Position numbers and translations under genes: made by a program. The notes beneath the pieces were generated by a model that made no database searches, had not been told where the DNA came from, and saw only the letters and a list, made by a program, of their open reading frames with translations. A DNA stretch of 64,000 bases from Bolinopsis microptera. Lineage: Eukaryota > Ctenophora > Tentaculata > Lobata > Bolinopsidae. Where the stretch lies: assembly GCF_026151205.1 (NCBI RefSeq), contig NC_087075.1, positions 11,080,303 through 11,144,302 on the forward strand. Direction: 5' to 3'. Of the stretch, positions 1-12,256 are shown piece by piece. Every line of letters begins with the position of its first letter. Position 1 is the stretch's first letter.

Positions 1-405
1 CCAGAATTACGAATATATAAGGCCATGATTACGAGGACATTTAAGGCCAGGATTACGAAGATATAAGACCCAGATTACGAAGATATAAGGCCAGGATTAC
101 GAGGACATAAGGCCAGAATTACGAAGATATAAGGCCAGGATTACGAAGATATAAGGCCAGGATTACGAAGATATAAGGCCCAGATTACGAGGACATAAGG
201 CCAGGATTACGAAGATATAAGGCCAGGATTACGAAAATATAAGGCCAGGATTACGAAGATATAAGGCCAGGATTACGAAGATAGAAGGCCAGGATTACGA
301 AGATATAAGGCCAGGATTACGAAGATATAAGGCCAGGATTACGAAGATAGAAGGCCAGGATTACGAAGATATAAGGCCAGGATTACGAAGATATAAGGCC
401 CAGAT
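1..405. repeat. 22-bp tandem array (minisatellite)
   Basis: About 18 copies of a 22-bp unit beginning AAGGCCAGGATTACGAAGAT, with occasional substitutions (GAGGACAT for GAAGATAT, one-base indels). The array runs off the left edge of the window, so its true length is unknown. It lies in an intron or upstream region of the vigilin gene and has no coding potential. Confidence 0.95.
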
Positions 406-1646
406 AAAGAGTAAAGACTTGTTTTCTCTGTACTCCTGGGATGACGATTGCTCGATAAAATGTTGCATTAGAAGACCAGGCCACGTATGCAATTGAAGCT
501 CTACATATTCAATATATCAACTACTAAGTACATTATAAGATACTACTGGTACATAAAGATAGCTCTCTGTTGACACGTGTATCAAGTGCATTGTTGCTTA
601 GTGTCTAGTCTACTAGCGTTATTTTAATAAAGTAACCACTACCCGCCCCCACCCCACCCCCCCCCCCCCCCATTTATATAGTTGTGTTTACTTACTTCTT
701 ATTTAAACCCACCCAATCTTCCCCCTCCTCACCAGTCACCATGTATAGTTAATAATGTAAACTAAATCTAGTGTAATGGAGACTGGAGAGTCTTGAGACT
801 TATTATGGTAATTGTGATAAATCGTTGTGTAAATCTTTCTACAGAATATCTATTTGAACCGTAGTATCTCTGAAAAAGTCTCCCGCTTACTTTGTAGTGC
901 CACCACTTTGGCATGTCATACTATATGTGATATTACACCGGCGTCAAGAAGAAGCCATGAACCTTAAATGAATAGAAAAAGTGGTTTATATATAACGATT
1001 TCATCAAAACTTTAATTAGTTTCCTTGAAGTGCCGTTAGCACAATCCGGCACTGGTATAAACTACATAATAATAAATCATGATGAATGTACTCTTAATCG
1101 TATTCTGGTGGCCGGTCAAGCTCTAGGAATAGAATCAACCTTACACATCATAGACCCTTATTATATAGCTTCTACATTCCCTTTAACATTTATTCTGTAA
1201 TTTCATTTCAAAGTGCATATTATGTGATATTATGAGTAAAGCCAAGTTAATCATATTAAGCTCAGTGATCCAAGGTCTAGGATCATCGTTATTAGATTCC
1301 TCCCAATGTGTTGATTCTGTGTACACCAAAACAGTACATTCCATTCTAATACTGGACTAGTTAGAAGAAGTTCATGTTACATACTTTACTTTACTTTATG
1401 TTACATAATGATTATATATTGGTTGTAAAATGTGAGGGTACCTGGATTCTACATGCGCTAACTGCTCAAATACCTTTTGCAGCACTTAGCTTAAGTTACT
1501 AAAAATAGTCGATGATTAATTTTGCTGTATTCAACTCTAGTTGTCTCATTGTTATTAGAAAGAAAAAACCTATGTGATAATAAATATGTCAAATTATTTA
1601 AAAGTTAATTAAGTTAATTGCACACCAGTTCATCTCCCATTTTCAG
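406..1646. other. Non-coding; intron ahead of first visible vigilin exon
   Basis: No exon recognised. It contains a long C tract around 645-671 and AT-rich sequence, and ends in a pyrimidine-rich acceptor (TTTCAG at 1641-1646). The missing N-terminal vigilin exons must lie left of the window. Confidence 0.6.
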
Positions 1647-4600
1647 GCGACTGCCACGATCAGTATACCTAAAGAGCACCACAAGAACATCATTGGCAAG
1701 AACAGGTCCAAGATAGAGCAGATCCAGAAGGAAACCGGAACTCAAATCACTATTCCACCTCAGGTATTGAAACTAGCTGTTTTAAATTTACACTTAATTG
1801 AAAAGTTCGGTACGACCCATAAAAAGCATAGATGGAGGGGCCGCAGACTCAGGGGGCACGGTCTGCGCAATCTTCTAGGAGAACTGTAAAGCTGGACTTT
1901 CCGAGGGGTTTCTGTACATTCAAGGCTTTTTAGGGTAAATGAGGCGTGGTACCTAGCCTATCACAAGCAATGCGATAGATTACACTAAAACTTTACTGCC
2001 CGGAAAGACCTAATATAGGTGTAGGTCGTTACATATCGGCCATCGGGTCATGTTATCTAGATGTTGATGTTGGCTGAAAAGAAACATAGCTAAACAATAG
2101 CTAAACATAGCTAATCAGATAACTGAGTATCTTATATTTGCAGTTTCCACAAGATTTTCATTCAGTTAAATTTTAACTGAATTTCATAATCTGATATTTA
2201 TGATAATGAGTAGATAATGAAATGGGATCGTCTTTATTAATTAGATTTGAACAGTTGTTGAAATCTGATATCGAATTACATTTTCTCAGAATAAACTAGA
2301 TTACAACTTGTGTAACAAAGTTAATCAATTTCTTGGCTGTTATTTTAAATGCCTAAGACACGTATCCTTGATAAAATTCCAAACAAGATAAGATGTGTAT
2401 TCATTATTACAAACTGCTGATGGATATCTCATGTCAAGATAACGAAATAAATTGCGACAATATCTGTCACTCTCATAATAGAACCGATGTTGGAATTGTT
2501 TGAAAAATTCATGCTCTAAACTATATGACCAGACCCTGGTCACAGGTAATAATACTTATTGATGTAACAAATCACGTGACGAAATCAAATAATCCAGGGT
2601 AAGAATGACGACAACATCAAGGTGGAGGGAAGCAAGGAGGGTATTGAGAAAGCCATGTTCGATCTCAGGAGAATCAGTGATGATCAGGTAATTTAGATTA
2701 ATCAGTTGTCTTACTATTTCGTTATTTTATGTATTACTATTAGATAAAAGAATTTTATCGCGCTAAAAGGGATACGTGGTTGACAATGTCGTCTGGTGGA
2801 GAGGTAACCGGACATTTGGGAGAACTGCAAAGAGGGGGCGTTTTTGCGATTTTAGATGGTCCACGAAGTTACGTGAGTTCGCTGGAAGCCTTTAAATATG
2901 ACGAAACAAAAGTCCCAACCAGGGGTAATATCATGAACTGCTAAACTAATAACAACATCTTGCGCGGCTCTTAACATTTAATTAGGGCCAGCAGCACCTG
3001 CGTTCTCTGTGACCGCACCCTCGTTATTAGCTATTCATTGCTCAATAACTAAGCAGACGTTGTGTGTGGACCAGTACGTGGGATTAAAGCACGACACTTG
3101 GAATTGGTGACGTTCGTAAGTTCACCGTATATCTGATTAGGACCTGCTAGAACTGGATTCTGTGTAATCCTGTTATCTTAACATCACACACATTCCTAAC
3201 ATAATATAACATGTTTGTGACAGACATACTGGGAAATGTAACGTGTTTGTTATTTTTACCACCTTTTACATTCTTATCTTTGCGCATAATGCACAATTCA
3301 CAATGCTCGGACTAAAATAGGAGGCTGCACATGATGTGCTCTCGAGAAAAGTAAGGGTTAGAGTTCCAGTTTCAAGTACACACTAAAAGTCATGTGTGTA
3401 GGTCCAATGTGAAAATGTCTTCTCAATTTTCCTTTCCTTACCAAAATGTTACCGTGCATTTCATCACCTTCTGGTTTTTCTTAATAAACGTGGGTAAAAG
3501 TGGCGAGGTGGTGCACGTACGTTTTGCCTCGTTACCAATTAACTGATCAATTTGCAGTATTGATCAATCAAATCCCATTATTGATGTCAAAACAGACGTT
3601 ACCACCTACCCATTACTAGCCACGTTTATTTGTAACAGTTGCAGTTGGAAGTGCAACATTTTGTACATGTAATATGTGCATATTATGCACCCGTAAATGA
3701 TAGATGTTATTGTGTGGTATTCTCAACCATCACACTATACTTCCTGCTGGTTTAACACCGGGAAAATAGCATTGTAGCTACTCACTGTGATAGTTGCGTG
3801 AGGTGTGACGTCACGTGAGGGAGTGTGTGACGTCACATGAGGGAGAGTGTAAATGTAAGATGAAAGATCCACGCTAGACGGTGCGTGATGGTCGTTACTC
3901 TGGTATAAATGTCTACAAAGTTGCTGTCTGGCGTGATGAGTCCCTTCTACACTGTGTGGTTTTGATCCAGTGTCTGTTTCTAATGTTTACTTTACATTGG
4001 GCATACCACAGGTGGGCCCTTAGACACATCAGTATTTCTTACCTACAAAACCAAACTTTTATTTAAGTTCGGTGTACTCTATTTCCTGTAATACAGTATG
4101 TTTATTGTGTATGGTAAAGTGTATCTTGAGCACATCATCAGTAGATAATGGTATTTTGGTATTGAAGTGATTGTACTGAGTACATATAAAAAACTTTGAA
4201 ATCTAAACGGAGCTAAATGGAGATTTTAAGCAAATAAAAAACTTTCCATTTCAAGTTTCTCATTACTTCTACTTAAAATTCTCAAAACCGACATTGTTTC
4301 TAACCTTTTAATTTGCATCATTGAAGTTTGAGTAGTAAGGCAGCGTTCTCGGTAGGGAGGGGCGTCGACTTATACATTTCACAACTTCATAAGCGGAAGT
4401 TGGGAAATATTGTGCAAGATGTTTTGTGACGTGCTTTTATTGAATTGCGACCTATTTATACGTGATCTATTTATATTAGCAGCAATCTCTATCATATGTT
4501 CTAAGTGAGAGCTTTAAGTGACAAAAGATTTGGATCTATTGTTCTCTTGGAGAGAGAGAGAGAGAGAGAGAGCACAACAGATTTGAAACGTCATACTTTG

Positions 4601-7600
4601 AAACAGCTTCTATTAAACCTGGCCTATTCTTAAAAATACAGTATTCAATGCATCATTAGAGTTAATGCTTTAATTTCTTTCGCTCACATATCAATGGTTT
4701 AGCCATACAATAGAGCGGTATACCTACTCAGTTAAAGATGAAAACTCTGTAAACGACGAAAACTGAGTATATGACGAAAATAATTCTACTTAACTTTCTT
4801 AATTCCTTCCAGAAACCACTCAAAACGAGATACACTTAATATTATCACGCACAATGATCGATCGTCATGCAAGTATTAAAAAGAATCTGACGTTTTGTTT
4901 TGATCCCACGTCAGCAATATTTGCTGCAGAGCCACGTGATGTGTTACGTGACGTAACGAACTGACTGCACGATAAAGTGAACTTTGCGGCACGCGCGGCG
5001 ACATTTCTCCACTGAAAACCCAACTCCTTTCACTCTCTTTTATTAACGTCGGCAATGCCACGCGCGTATAAATCCCGCGTTTGTAGAATTTACGACTCAA
5101 ATAGTTAGTTTCGCAAGTTAAAACTTAAAATTTTCCAGTTCGCGAGACATAGAGAGTCTGTGGTCCTTGCCAGGAAGTTTTACCCCTGGATTAAGGGAGG
5201 CAGAAAGAACAACAAACTTGAAGAACTCCAGAAAGAAACAGGCTGCCGAATCAACGTACCACCTTACCAAGTAAGTCTGGATCAGTAGCTTAAATAACCA
5301 TCGCTCAATGCTATATTTGATTACGAGAACTCATGTGGACTAGTGGTAATCTATCCTACTAACCAATACCCACCAGGCAGAGAACGAGGAGATCATAGTT
5401 ACTGGAGAGAAAGAAAAGGTTATCGCATGTATTGACATGTTACAGAGAAGATGCAGGGATATGGAGGAAAACTTCTCTCACATCCAAGTTGAGATCAGAC
5501 AAACCCAGCACATGTACATCAAACGTGGCAACGGTTAGTTTCTAATGTTATTTTTTGTTGTTATGAATTCGCAACGAAGTGGACGATTTTTGTTAATTTT
5601 TTTCAAGCTTTCATCGCCAAAATTACGTGTCATTTAAAATTTTGGAACGAAACCTTCAATGCAGTTGCTACCTCATTTTATCTTTCTGAGAAATGTTTTT
5701 TACCAACAGTAATCTGCCTTCAGGTATTCAAGATATATTCGACAAGACAAATGTGTGGGTAGAGATTCCAAATGACGGCTCCCAGACAATCAAACTGTAC
5801 GGTCTAGAAGATTCTCTTTCCCCAGCCCTGTCTTTGTTGTTTGAAAAAGCTAACTCCATCAAAACATGTGACGTGGAATGTCCGGCCTGGTTGCTCAAAT
5901 ACGTTATCGGGAAGAATGTAAGTGCTGGAATGTTTCCAAGTTATGTGGGCGCCTGGCTATACCGTCGAGGGGAGATTTTTAGCCTAGTTGTTTGATAATA
6001 TCCAATACAATTTTTTTATAAAATCGAGTTGGTCATTTTCTGCGATCTGTGTAATTCTTATTAACGATTTTTTTACTAAATCAGGGTGAAAATATTCGAT
6101 CGCTCTCTGAGAAATTCCCCAAAACAACAATCAACTGCCAAAGCGAGAAGAACATCATAACTATAGACGCACCCGGAGAAGAGTACGACGCAGCTCGAGA
6201 AGAGATCACAAAACTTGTGGATGAGCTGATCCTGACCCGTTCCAGAGCTGTCATTAAGATCGACCATAAGATACACAAACATCTGATCGGTAAAGCTGGA
6301 TCTAATATCAACAAGATTAAATCTGATACCGGAGTCAACATCAAGATACCTCAAGAGGAAGGCCAGGAGATTGAGGTATGTTAATATTTTATCAGTTCCC
6401 CTTTATCTAAGCTTGTATAATGTATATCGGTTATATATTTACTTCCTTACTCAGGGACCCTCCACATATTACGTAAGCTAAATTTTTGACATTCTATACC
6501 CCTCCTCCTTCTACATATAACTATTGTGTAGAAATTACAGCAAGCTTTTTCAAACCTCCTCTCCTAGACTGGGCTAATATGTAAACGATCCCTTATGGCA
6601 ATCCCCGATAGAATTGAATTGTTATTACATAATGCTAAATTTAGTATAACGCACGTATTGATGTACAGAATATTATACTTACACGTTACCCCTCCCCAGA
6701 TCGTGGGGCCACCTGAAGGAGTTGCTAAGGCACGTGAAATGCTGCTGGAACAAGCGAAGAGAATTGCAAACGAAGCAAGTGTTGAGCTGGTTATCGAACA
6801 GAAATGGCACAGACTACTGATCGGAACTAAGGGAGAAAGTATTCAGAAGATCCGAGTCAAGTTCCCTGAAGTTCAGGTAAAGAATTTGGAATCTGTTTCC
6901 ACTATTCGTAGCTGAGATAATAGAATAGTGTAATCTTCTAGCTCTGGTAATATTCTACAAAGGACTAAACCAGTGGCACAATATGGTTACAATACTGGTA
7001 ATGCTATGTAAGATGTAATCAGTGTTGATAAGAATCTCCGTATACCCTTCACCAGGTTCAAATACCAGGTTAACATAATATTTACCAGGTTAACATAATA
7101 TTTACCAGGTTAACATAATATTTACCAGGTTAACATAATATTTACCAGGTTAACATAATATTTACCAGGTTAACATAACATTTACCAGGTTAACATAATA
7201 TTTACCAGGTTAACATAATATTTACCAGGTTAACATAATATTTACCAGGTTTCCTTCCCCACCGCCTCCTCCAAATCTCCGGAATGTGATAAGGTGTCCC
7301 TACGCGGGCCCAAGAAAGACGTGGAAGCAGTTTCCAGTATGTTGAAGGGTCAGCTGAGTGTGATTGTGGATGAGAACTTTACTATGAAGGTGCCGATCTT
7401 GAAGAACCATCACCGGTACATTATTGGCAAAGGAGGAGTGAACATCAGGAAGTAAGTTGTTGTTTTATGTGGTTGTTAGTGGTTGTTAGTGGTTGTTAGT
7501 GGTTGTTAGTGGTAGTTAGTGGTAGTTAGTTAACTGTTTGGGGACTGTGTACCTACCAACGCCACGTGTAGTGATAATAATATAAGGCTAGTCAAAGAAT

Positions 7601-10600
7601 GTTGTATTGTTTACATAAGCTTGTAGTAAAAATAACACTGGGATCTTAAAGATCCATCACCAAGAGTGGTACACGTAACAATTGAGTCATGTACGTGACT
7701 CAATACAACATCCTTTAACTAGCTCTATATTACCCTGTATGTGCTTTTCCGTCGTCTTACGAACACATACACGAAAACACTACATATAACATAATTATAA
7801 ATGTATGTCCTTTTAATCTCTGTATCTAACATAAGTTTATCTCCCCAGGGTAAAGGAAGAAACGAACACTCGTATAGACCTCCCCTCAGAAGCAGCTGAT
7901 AGTGATCTCATCGTTATCACCGGCAAGAAGGCTGATGTGGATCTAGCCAGGAAGAAGCTCCTTGCTATCCAAGCAGAACTTGAAGGTACGTCGCCACATT
8001 TTTTGCCTTCTCATATTATTTTCCTATCCAGAGCAAGGTTTACCTCTAACAAATAACCAGTGGTCTAAGACAACATGCTACTCGCTAGTCTCTACTTACT
8101 ACATATTACACCCTCACTTACCCTCTCCTCCCACAGATATCTACGAAGAAGAGATCAGCATCGACCCTAAGTTACACAACACCCTTATCGGTGCCAAGGG
8201 TCGAATCATCCGCAGTATCATAGACGAGTCAGGGTCTGTCCAAGTCAGGTTCCCCAGCGCCGATAATCCTAGCGAGAAAGTCAGCATCAGAGGTTGGTTG
8301 TCATGGTTACTAATAAATAATTGATAAATAAGTCAGCAAACGAAGGTGAAATGGAACTTTGAGTGTTAGCTAGCTACCATTTACGATAAATTGATCCTTT
8401 AGCTAACCACATAAATTACTCAGGAGAGAAAGCAGATGTACTGAAAGCAAAGGAGAAACTTTTGTCGATGGCACATGAAAAGGAACTCGAGAGTTTCTGT
8501 ATCGAAATACCTGCCAAGGCTGACTATCATCGCTTCTTGATCGGCAAGAAGGGATCCAACGTTCAAAAGGTACAGATTCCTTAAATTTCCCACAATATAA
8601 AACACCAAGGCCAGTTTGAACCTACAATAGAATGAACCTCCATCATATAAGTTCTAACCCTTTTCCCCGCAGCTGAAGAAAGAGTTCGGTGTGAACTACG
8701 CGTTCCCTAGGTCTGATGAAAAGGATCAGGACACAATCACTATCATGGGACGTCAGGAACAGGTACCTAGACCTTGTACACAATACTTGCACATCTTATA
8801 AAACTGATAAAACGACAGATCACTCGCTTTAATTGTTTCGAATGAAGTGCTAATGCATTAGATGATTAATTAATTAATTAAATCAGGTCGAGAAAGCAGC
8901 AGAGAACCTTCGAGAAAGTATCAAGGAACTCGATAACACCGCTGAGGACGAGATTAAAATTGATTCCGAGTTCTTCAAGAAAGTTACAAGCCGATCCGTG
9001 AGTTGTTTTGTACATTTTACTGTAATTAGACAAACTTTGTTCTAATTAATGAACGATGATCCAATGAGGGGGTTGCAATAATATGATTATTGTTAGCTAC
9101 TCGTTATGTTATATTTTGATGACCCCAATATTACGAAGTATCCTAATAACCATCCTACTGACAATAAAAGTTAAAACATATTTAATCAATCAATTAATTA
9201 GTTTCCTAATTTCAGACAATAGATCAGATGACAAACGAACTGGGAGGAATAAAGATCGTCCCTCGCCCATCATCCAACACTGTCAAAATATCCGGCCCCA
9301 AATCCTGTGTAGAGGAGTTCAAGAGCAAGATGGAAGCCATGATAGATGATCTGAAGGCTCAGGTTGAGATACAAGTTGAGATATCCCGACAACACCACCG
9401 AGATATTATCGGACCTCAAGGACACAACGTGCGGAAATTAACTGCTACATACGGTGTTCAGATCTCCTTCCCTCCCCAACAAGATAGGAAGAAGAACCAG
9501 GGTAAGAACCAGGGAAAGAACCAGGAGAAGAAGCCGGAAGAGACCCCTGAAGTGACCCCTGAAGTGACCCCTGAGACCGCGGATAACGGTCACCTCCAAA
9601 ACGGTACGAAGCTAAAAATAGACACAAAGTTAAAATCAAGCTGAAAATTGAAATAAATTTGAAACTAAACGACGCGATTATTGTACTGAAGGTTTTTAAA
9701 GACAACGAACTCATCTATAATCTCAAACCACTTATACCTTTAACTTGGGTTTTAGTGACGTCCACTGCCCACACATTAGTATATTCCTCATATTTGAGTT
9801 TTGAAATGTGTGAACTTCAGGAACTGCACCAGAGGTGGAAGGAGAAGTAATAGAAGAAGTTGCACCTGTAGTAGAGCCTGTGATAGAGACCGCCCCTGAT
9901 CCCCAAGATATTATCAAGGTAATTGGGCTTTCATTGAGTTTCCTTATTTTGTTTATCGTTACATATCCTTTCAGAAGTTTAGCTGTTTTTCAAGTAATAC
10001 AACTATCAGTGGTAACTTCATCCTCATCTTTGCACTGGAGAACCTCCCCCCTCCCAAAATTAACATCTCATAACCCAGGTTGTAGGACGGCCTGAGAACT
10101 GCGAACAAGCCAGACTAGCTCTGCTAGATCTCATTCCTATTAGTTTGGAGGTAGAGATTCCATTCGAATTCCACAGGCAAGTGTTTCTGAGTCTCAAAAA
10201 GCTCCTCTTTTTCTGTTTTAATGGCGGGAAAGTAAACAATTACACATACTTGCTTTGTCATATAGTTTTGCCGTGATCATTCATTCTATATTCTATTTAA
10301 TTGGTTAATTAGCGTATTAATTATTTTATTTCAGAATGCTGATTGGAAAATCTGGTGAGAACATCAAGTCTATAATGGACGAATTCGATGTGAACGTGCA
10401 AGTACCAGGTAAGATATTCTTAAAATTAGGCAATTTTATCGAAATTTACCGATTTAAAATAATCATCCAATACATTAATTAACTAATTACTCTGATAATT
10501 AACCGATTAATTAATTACAGGAACCACCCTGAAGAGCAACATAGTGATAGTGAGAGGACACAAGGACAAGGTCGAGGAGTGTAAGAGCAAACTTGAGCTG

Positions 10601-12256
10601 GATTGCAAGGTATGTAAAATATTCCTAATATTTCACCTGGTATGGAACTATTTTATGTAACGTGTTTGCATGCCGCCGATTCCCCCAACTCTGCACATGC
10701 AGTGGCGTCACGGCTGCTAAATCTGCAAAATAGACCTGAGGAGGCGTCTATGCTCTTATAATATAAGCTAAATGTTAATTCGTTATATTATTAATAAGCC
10801 CCTCTTTTTCAGAAATGGGACGATGATAAAGAAGATCGTGCTAAGAGGAGCTACTCTCTGAACCTCACTGTAGATCACAGACATCACTCTAAGATCATTG
10901 GAAGACGAGGAGCTGTAATCAACAAGATCAAGGATGAACATAAGGTGTGTGTTTTGTAATGTTGTCACGTGATATCATTTACTATTTCCAGCCAAACCAA
11001 AATATAACGATAAGTGAAAAGTCCTGAATTTAACCCTCCAACTTTCAGTGCCAGATCAGAATGCCGGACAGGAACTCATCTGGTTCAGACCAGGATGTTA
11101 TCACGATAGTCGGGTACGAAGCTGACGCAATAGCAGCAAGAGATAGTATCATGAAGATAGTATCCGAGCTTGAGGAGAGGGTTACTGGTACTGTCGAGAT
11201 TGACAGCAGGATTCATGCTAGGTAAGCATCTAGACTTCTGGAATCTAGTAATGTTTAGTACTATTAGGTGTACGGTCAATCGTGTTTAGAAATTAATAAG
11301 TTCAAATTACAACAGCCATTTTAACCCCTCATTCTCGTTCAGGTTGATCGGACAACGTGGAAAGAATATCCGCAAGATCATGGAGAAGTTTGGTGTTGAT
11401 ATCAAGTTCTCCGGAGGAGAAACAGGAAATACAGTGTCGGTTGAGGGTAACGAGGCCAACGTTGAGGAGTGTAAGGAGCATCTCCTGGAGCTCGCTGAGG
11501 AAATGGTTTGTTTTGCCAAATTCACAGTTTTCGTGGAGTTCCAATCCTCCTTTTTCATCTTGTTTTAAGATGTCAGATTATAATATTTTATATAGATAAG
11601 TAAACGATTAGCTGATTAATTAATAATTAGTAAATTAATTAACCAGTCTCCCTGTCCAGATGGATGCAGTGTTAGAGAAGATCCAGGATGAAGCCCATCA
11701 AGCCCAGTACTCCAGACCCAGACAACAACCACAACCTGGCTTCTTCGTACGTGACGCTCCTTGGCAACATGGACAGCAGCAGCAACAACCACCTCCACAG
11801 GTATTTACTAATTACTTATTTACTAATTAATTACTTATCAACTAATTAATTACTTATTTACTAATTGCTTATCAACTAATTAATTACTTATTTACTAATT
11901 GCTTATCAACTAATTAATTACTTATCAACTAATTAATTACTTATTTACTAATTGCTTAAATTCGTCATTTGATTAATTTTTGTTAAATTATCCTTTTCCG
12001 TCGCAATGATCGATTGTGATACCGAGATCGTGATAGCAAAATTGTTCATGTTTAAACGTCATCAAAAGACAAGATTCTATTAGCAACATCTTGTGACCTT
12101 ATTGAATATTAAGTATTCATAATTAATTAATCAACTCTTATCTATGATCAGGTAGCGCCGGATACCTCTGACTTGACAGCGTTCCCTGGACTTGGCCCCG
12201 CCTCAGCACCTCGTGCTAGCGCCGGTACTTGGGGAGGAAACAAGCAGTGGAGATAA
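1647..12256 (+). CDS. HDLBP: Vigilin (HDLBP), multi-KH RNA-binding protein, 5' partial
   Basis: Vigilin is a cytoplasmic and ER-associated RNA-binding protein with many KH domains, linked to mRNA stability, translation and tRNA handling (family knowledge). 23 exons join in one frame: 3462 nt, 1153 codons plus TAA at 12254-12256. Fourteen KH units are visible. Ten keep GxxG loops: GKNG, GKAG, GTKG, GKGG, GAKG, GKKG, GPQG, GKSG, GRRG and GQRG. Four are degenerate: unit 1 has GKNR, units 2 and 3 lack a clean loop, and unit 10 has none. Between units 11 and 12 is a charged linker with K/N/Q/G and TPEV repeats. The C-terminus carries the vigilin signature GFFVRDAPW followed by a Q/P-rich tail. Exon 1 opens just before KH unit 1 (ISIPKEHHKNIIGKN), so about 150 N-terminal residues are upstream. 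Order and spacing follow animal vigilins throughout, so the assignment is firm; the exact 5' end is not visible. Confidence 0.96.
3804..3846 (+). promoter_or_regulatory. Tandem CRE/E-box cassette in vigilin intron 2
   Basis: Two 22-bp-spaced copies of TGTGACGTCACRTGAGGGAG. Each contains a perfect CRE (TGACGTCA at 3806-3813 and 3828-3835), and the first overlaps a CACGTG E-box. Such sites bind bZIP and bHLH-ZIP factors in animals. It could be an intronic enhancer or alternative promoter, or just a small duplication. No TATA box or supported downstream first exon was identified. Confidence 0.35.
4548..4573. repeat. (GA)n microsatellite
   Basis: Uninterrupted GA dinucleotide run in vigilin intron 2. 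Confidence 0.95.
7063..7248 (+). repeat. 20-bp minisatellite of splice-acceptor copies before vigilin exon 8
   Basis: Nine full copies of TACCAGGTTAACATAATATT followed by a final TTACCAG, which is the real 3' splice site of exon 8 (exon starts at 7249 with GTTTCC). Every unit ends in the same TACCAG|GTT junction, so the array consists of repeated candidate acceptors. Use of an upstream copy would read V-N-I-I-F-T-R-L-T then a stop. Confidence 0.92.
7471..7530. repeat. 10-bp tandem repeat after vigilin exon 8 donor
   Basis: Six 10-bp units: four GGTTGTTAGT then two GGTAGTTAGT, starting 19 bp after the exon 8 donor. With the acceptor array upstream, exon 8 is flanked by arrays on both sides. 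Confidence 0.9.
10177..10334 (+). other. GC-AG intron (vigilin intron 16)
   Basis: The reading frame across KH unit 12 (EIPFEFHR|MLIGKSGEN) requires splicing CACAG|GCAAGTG to TTTCAG|AATG. The donor is GCAAGT, the classic non-canonical GC donor with an otherwise strong consensus. No GT nearby keeps the frame. Confidence 0.85.
11805..11957. repeat. AT-rich tandem repeat in vigilin intron 22
   Basis: Irregular repeats of ACTAATTAATTACTTATCA and ACTAATTGCTTATCA just after the exon 22 donor. No coding potential. Confidence 0.85.

Larger units (their letters stand above)
1647..12256 (+). other. HDLBP: Vigilin exon table
   Basis: Exons read by frame continuity and AG/GT sites: 1647-1763, 2598-2687, 5139-5270, 5377-5533, 5724-5917, 6085-6375, 6700-6876, 7249-7451, 7849-7985, 8137-8292, 8424-8569, 8673-8762, 8887-8997, 9216-9603, 9821-9918, 10079-10176, 10335-10408, 10521-10609, 10813-10944, 11049-11221, 11343-11505, 11660-11800, 12152-12256. 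Introns are mostly 100-450 bp. The exception is intron 2 (2.45 kb), which holds a (GA)n run at 4548-4573 and a CRE/E-box repeat at 3804-3846. All junctions are GT-AG except the GC donor after exon 16. Confidence 0.9.

Noticed and set aside
1-405. Similarity of AAGGCCAG in the 22-bp array to the TTAAGGCCAGAGG element end
   Set aside because: Only eight bases are shared and the surrounding sequence differs; likely chance.
9445-9714. Minus-strand ORF with repeated PGS/QGSL units
   Set aside because: It is the antisense shadow of the repetitive charged linker in vigilin exon 14 and has no independent support.
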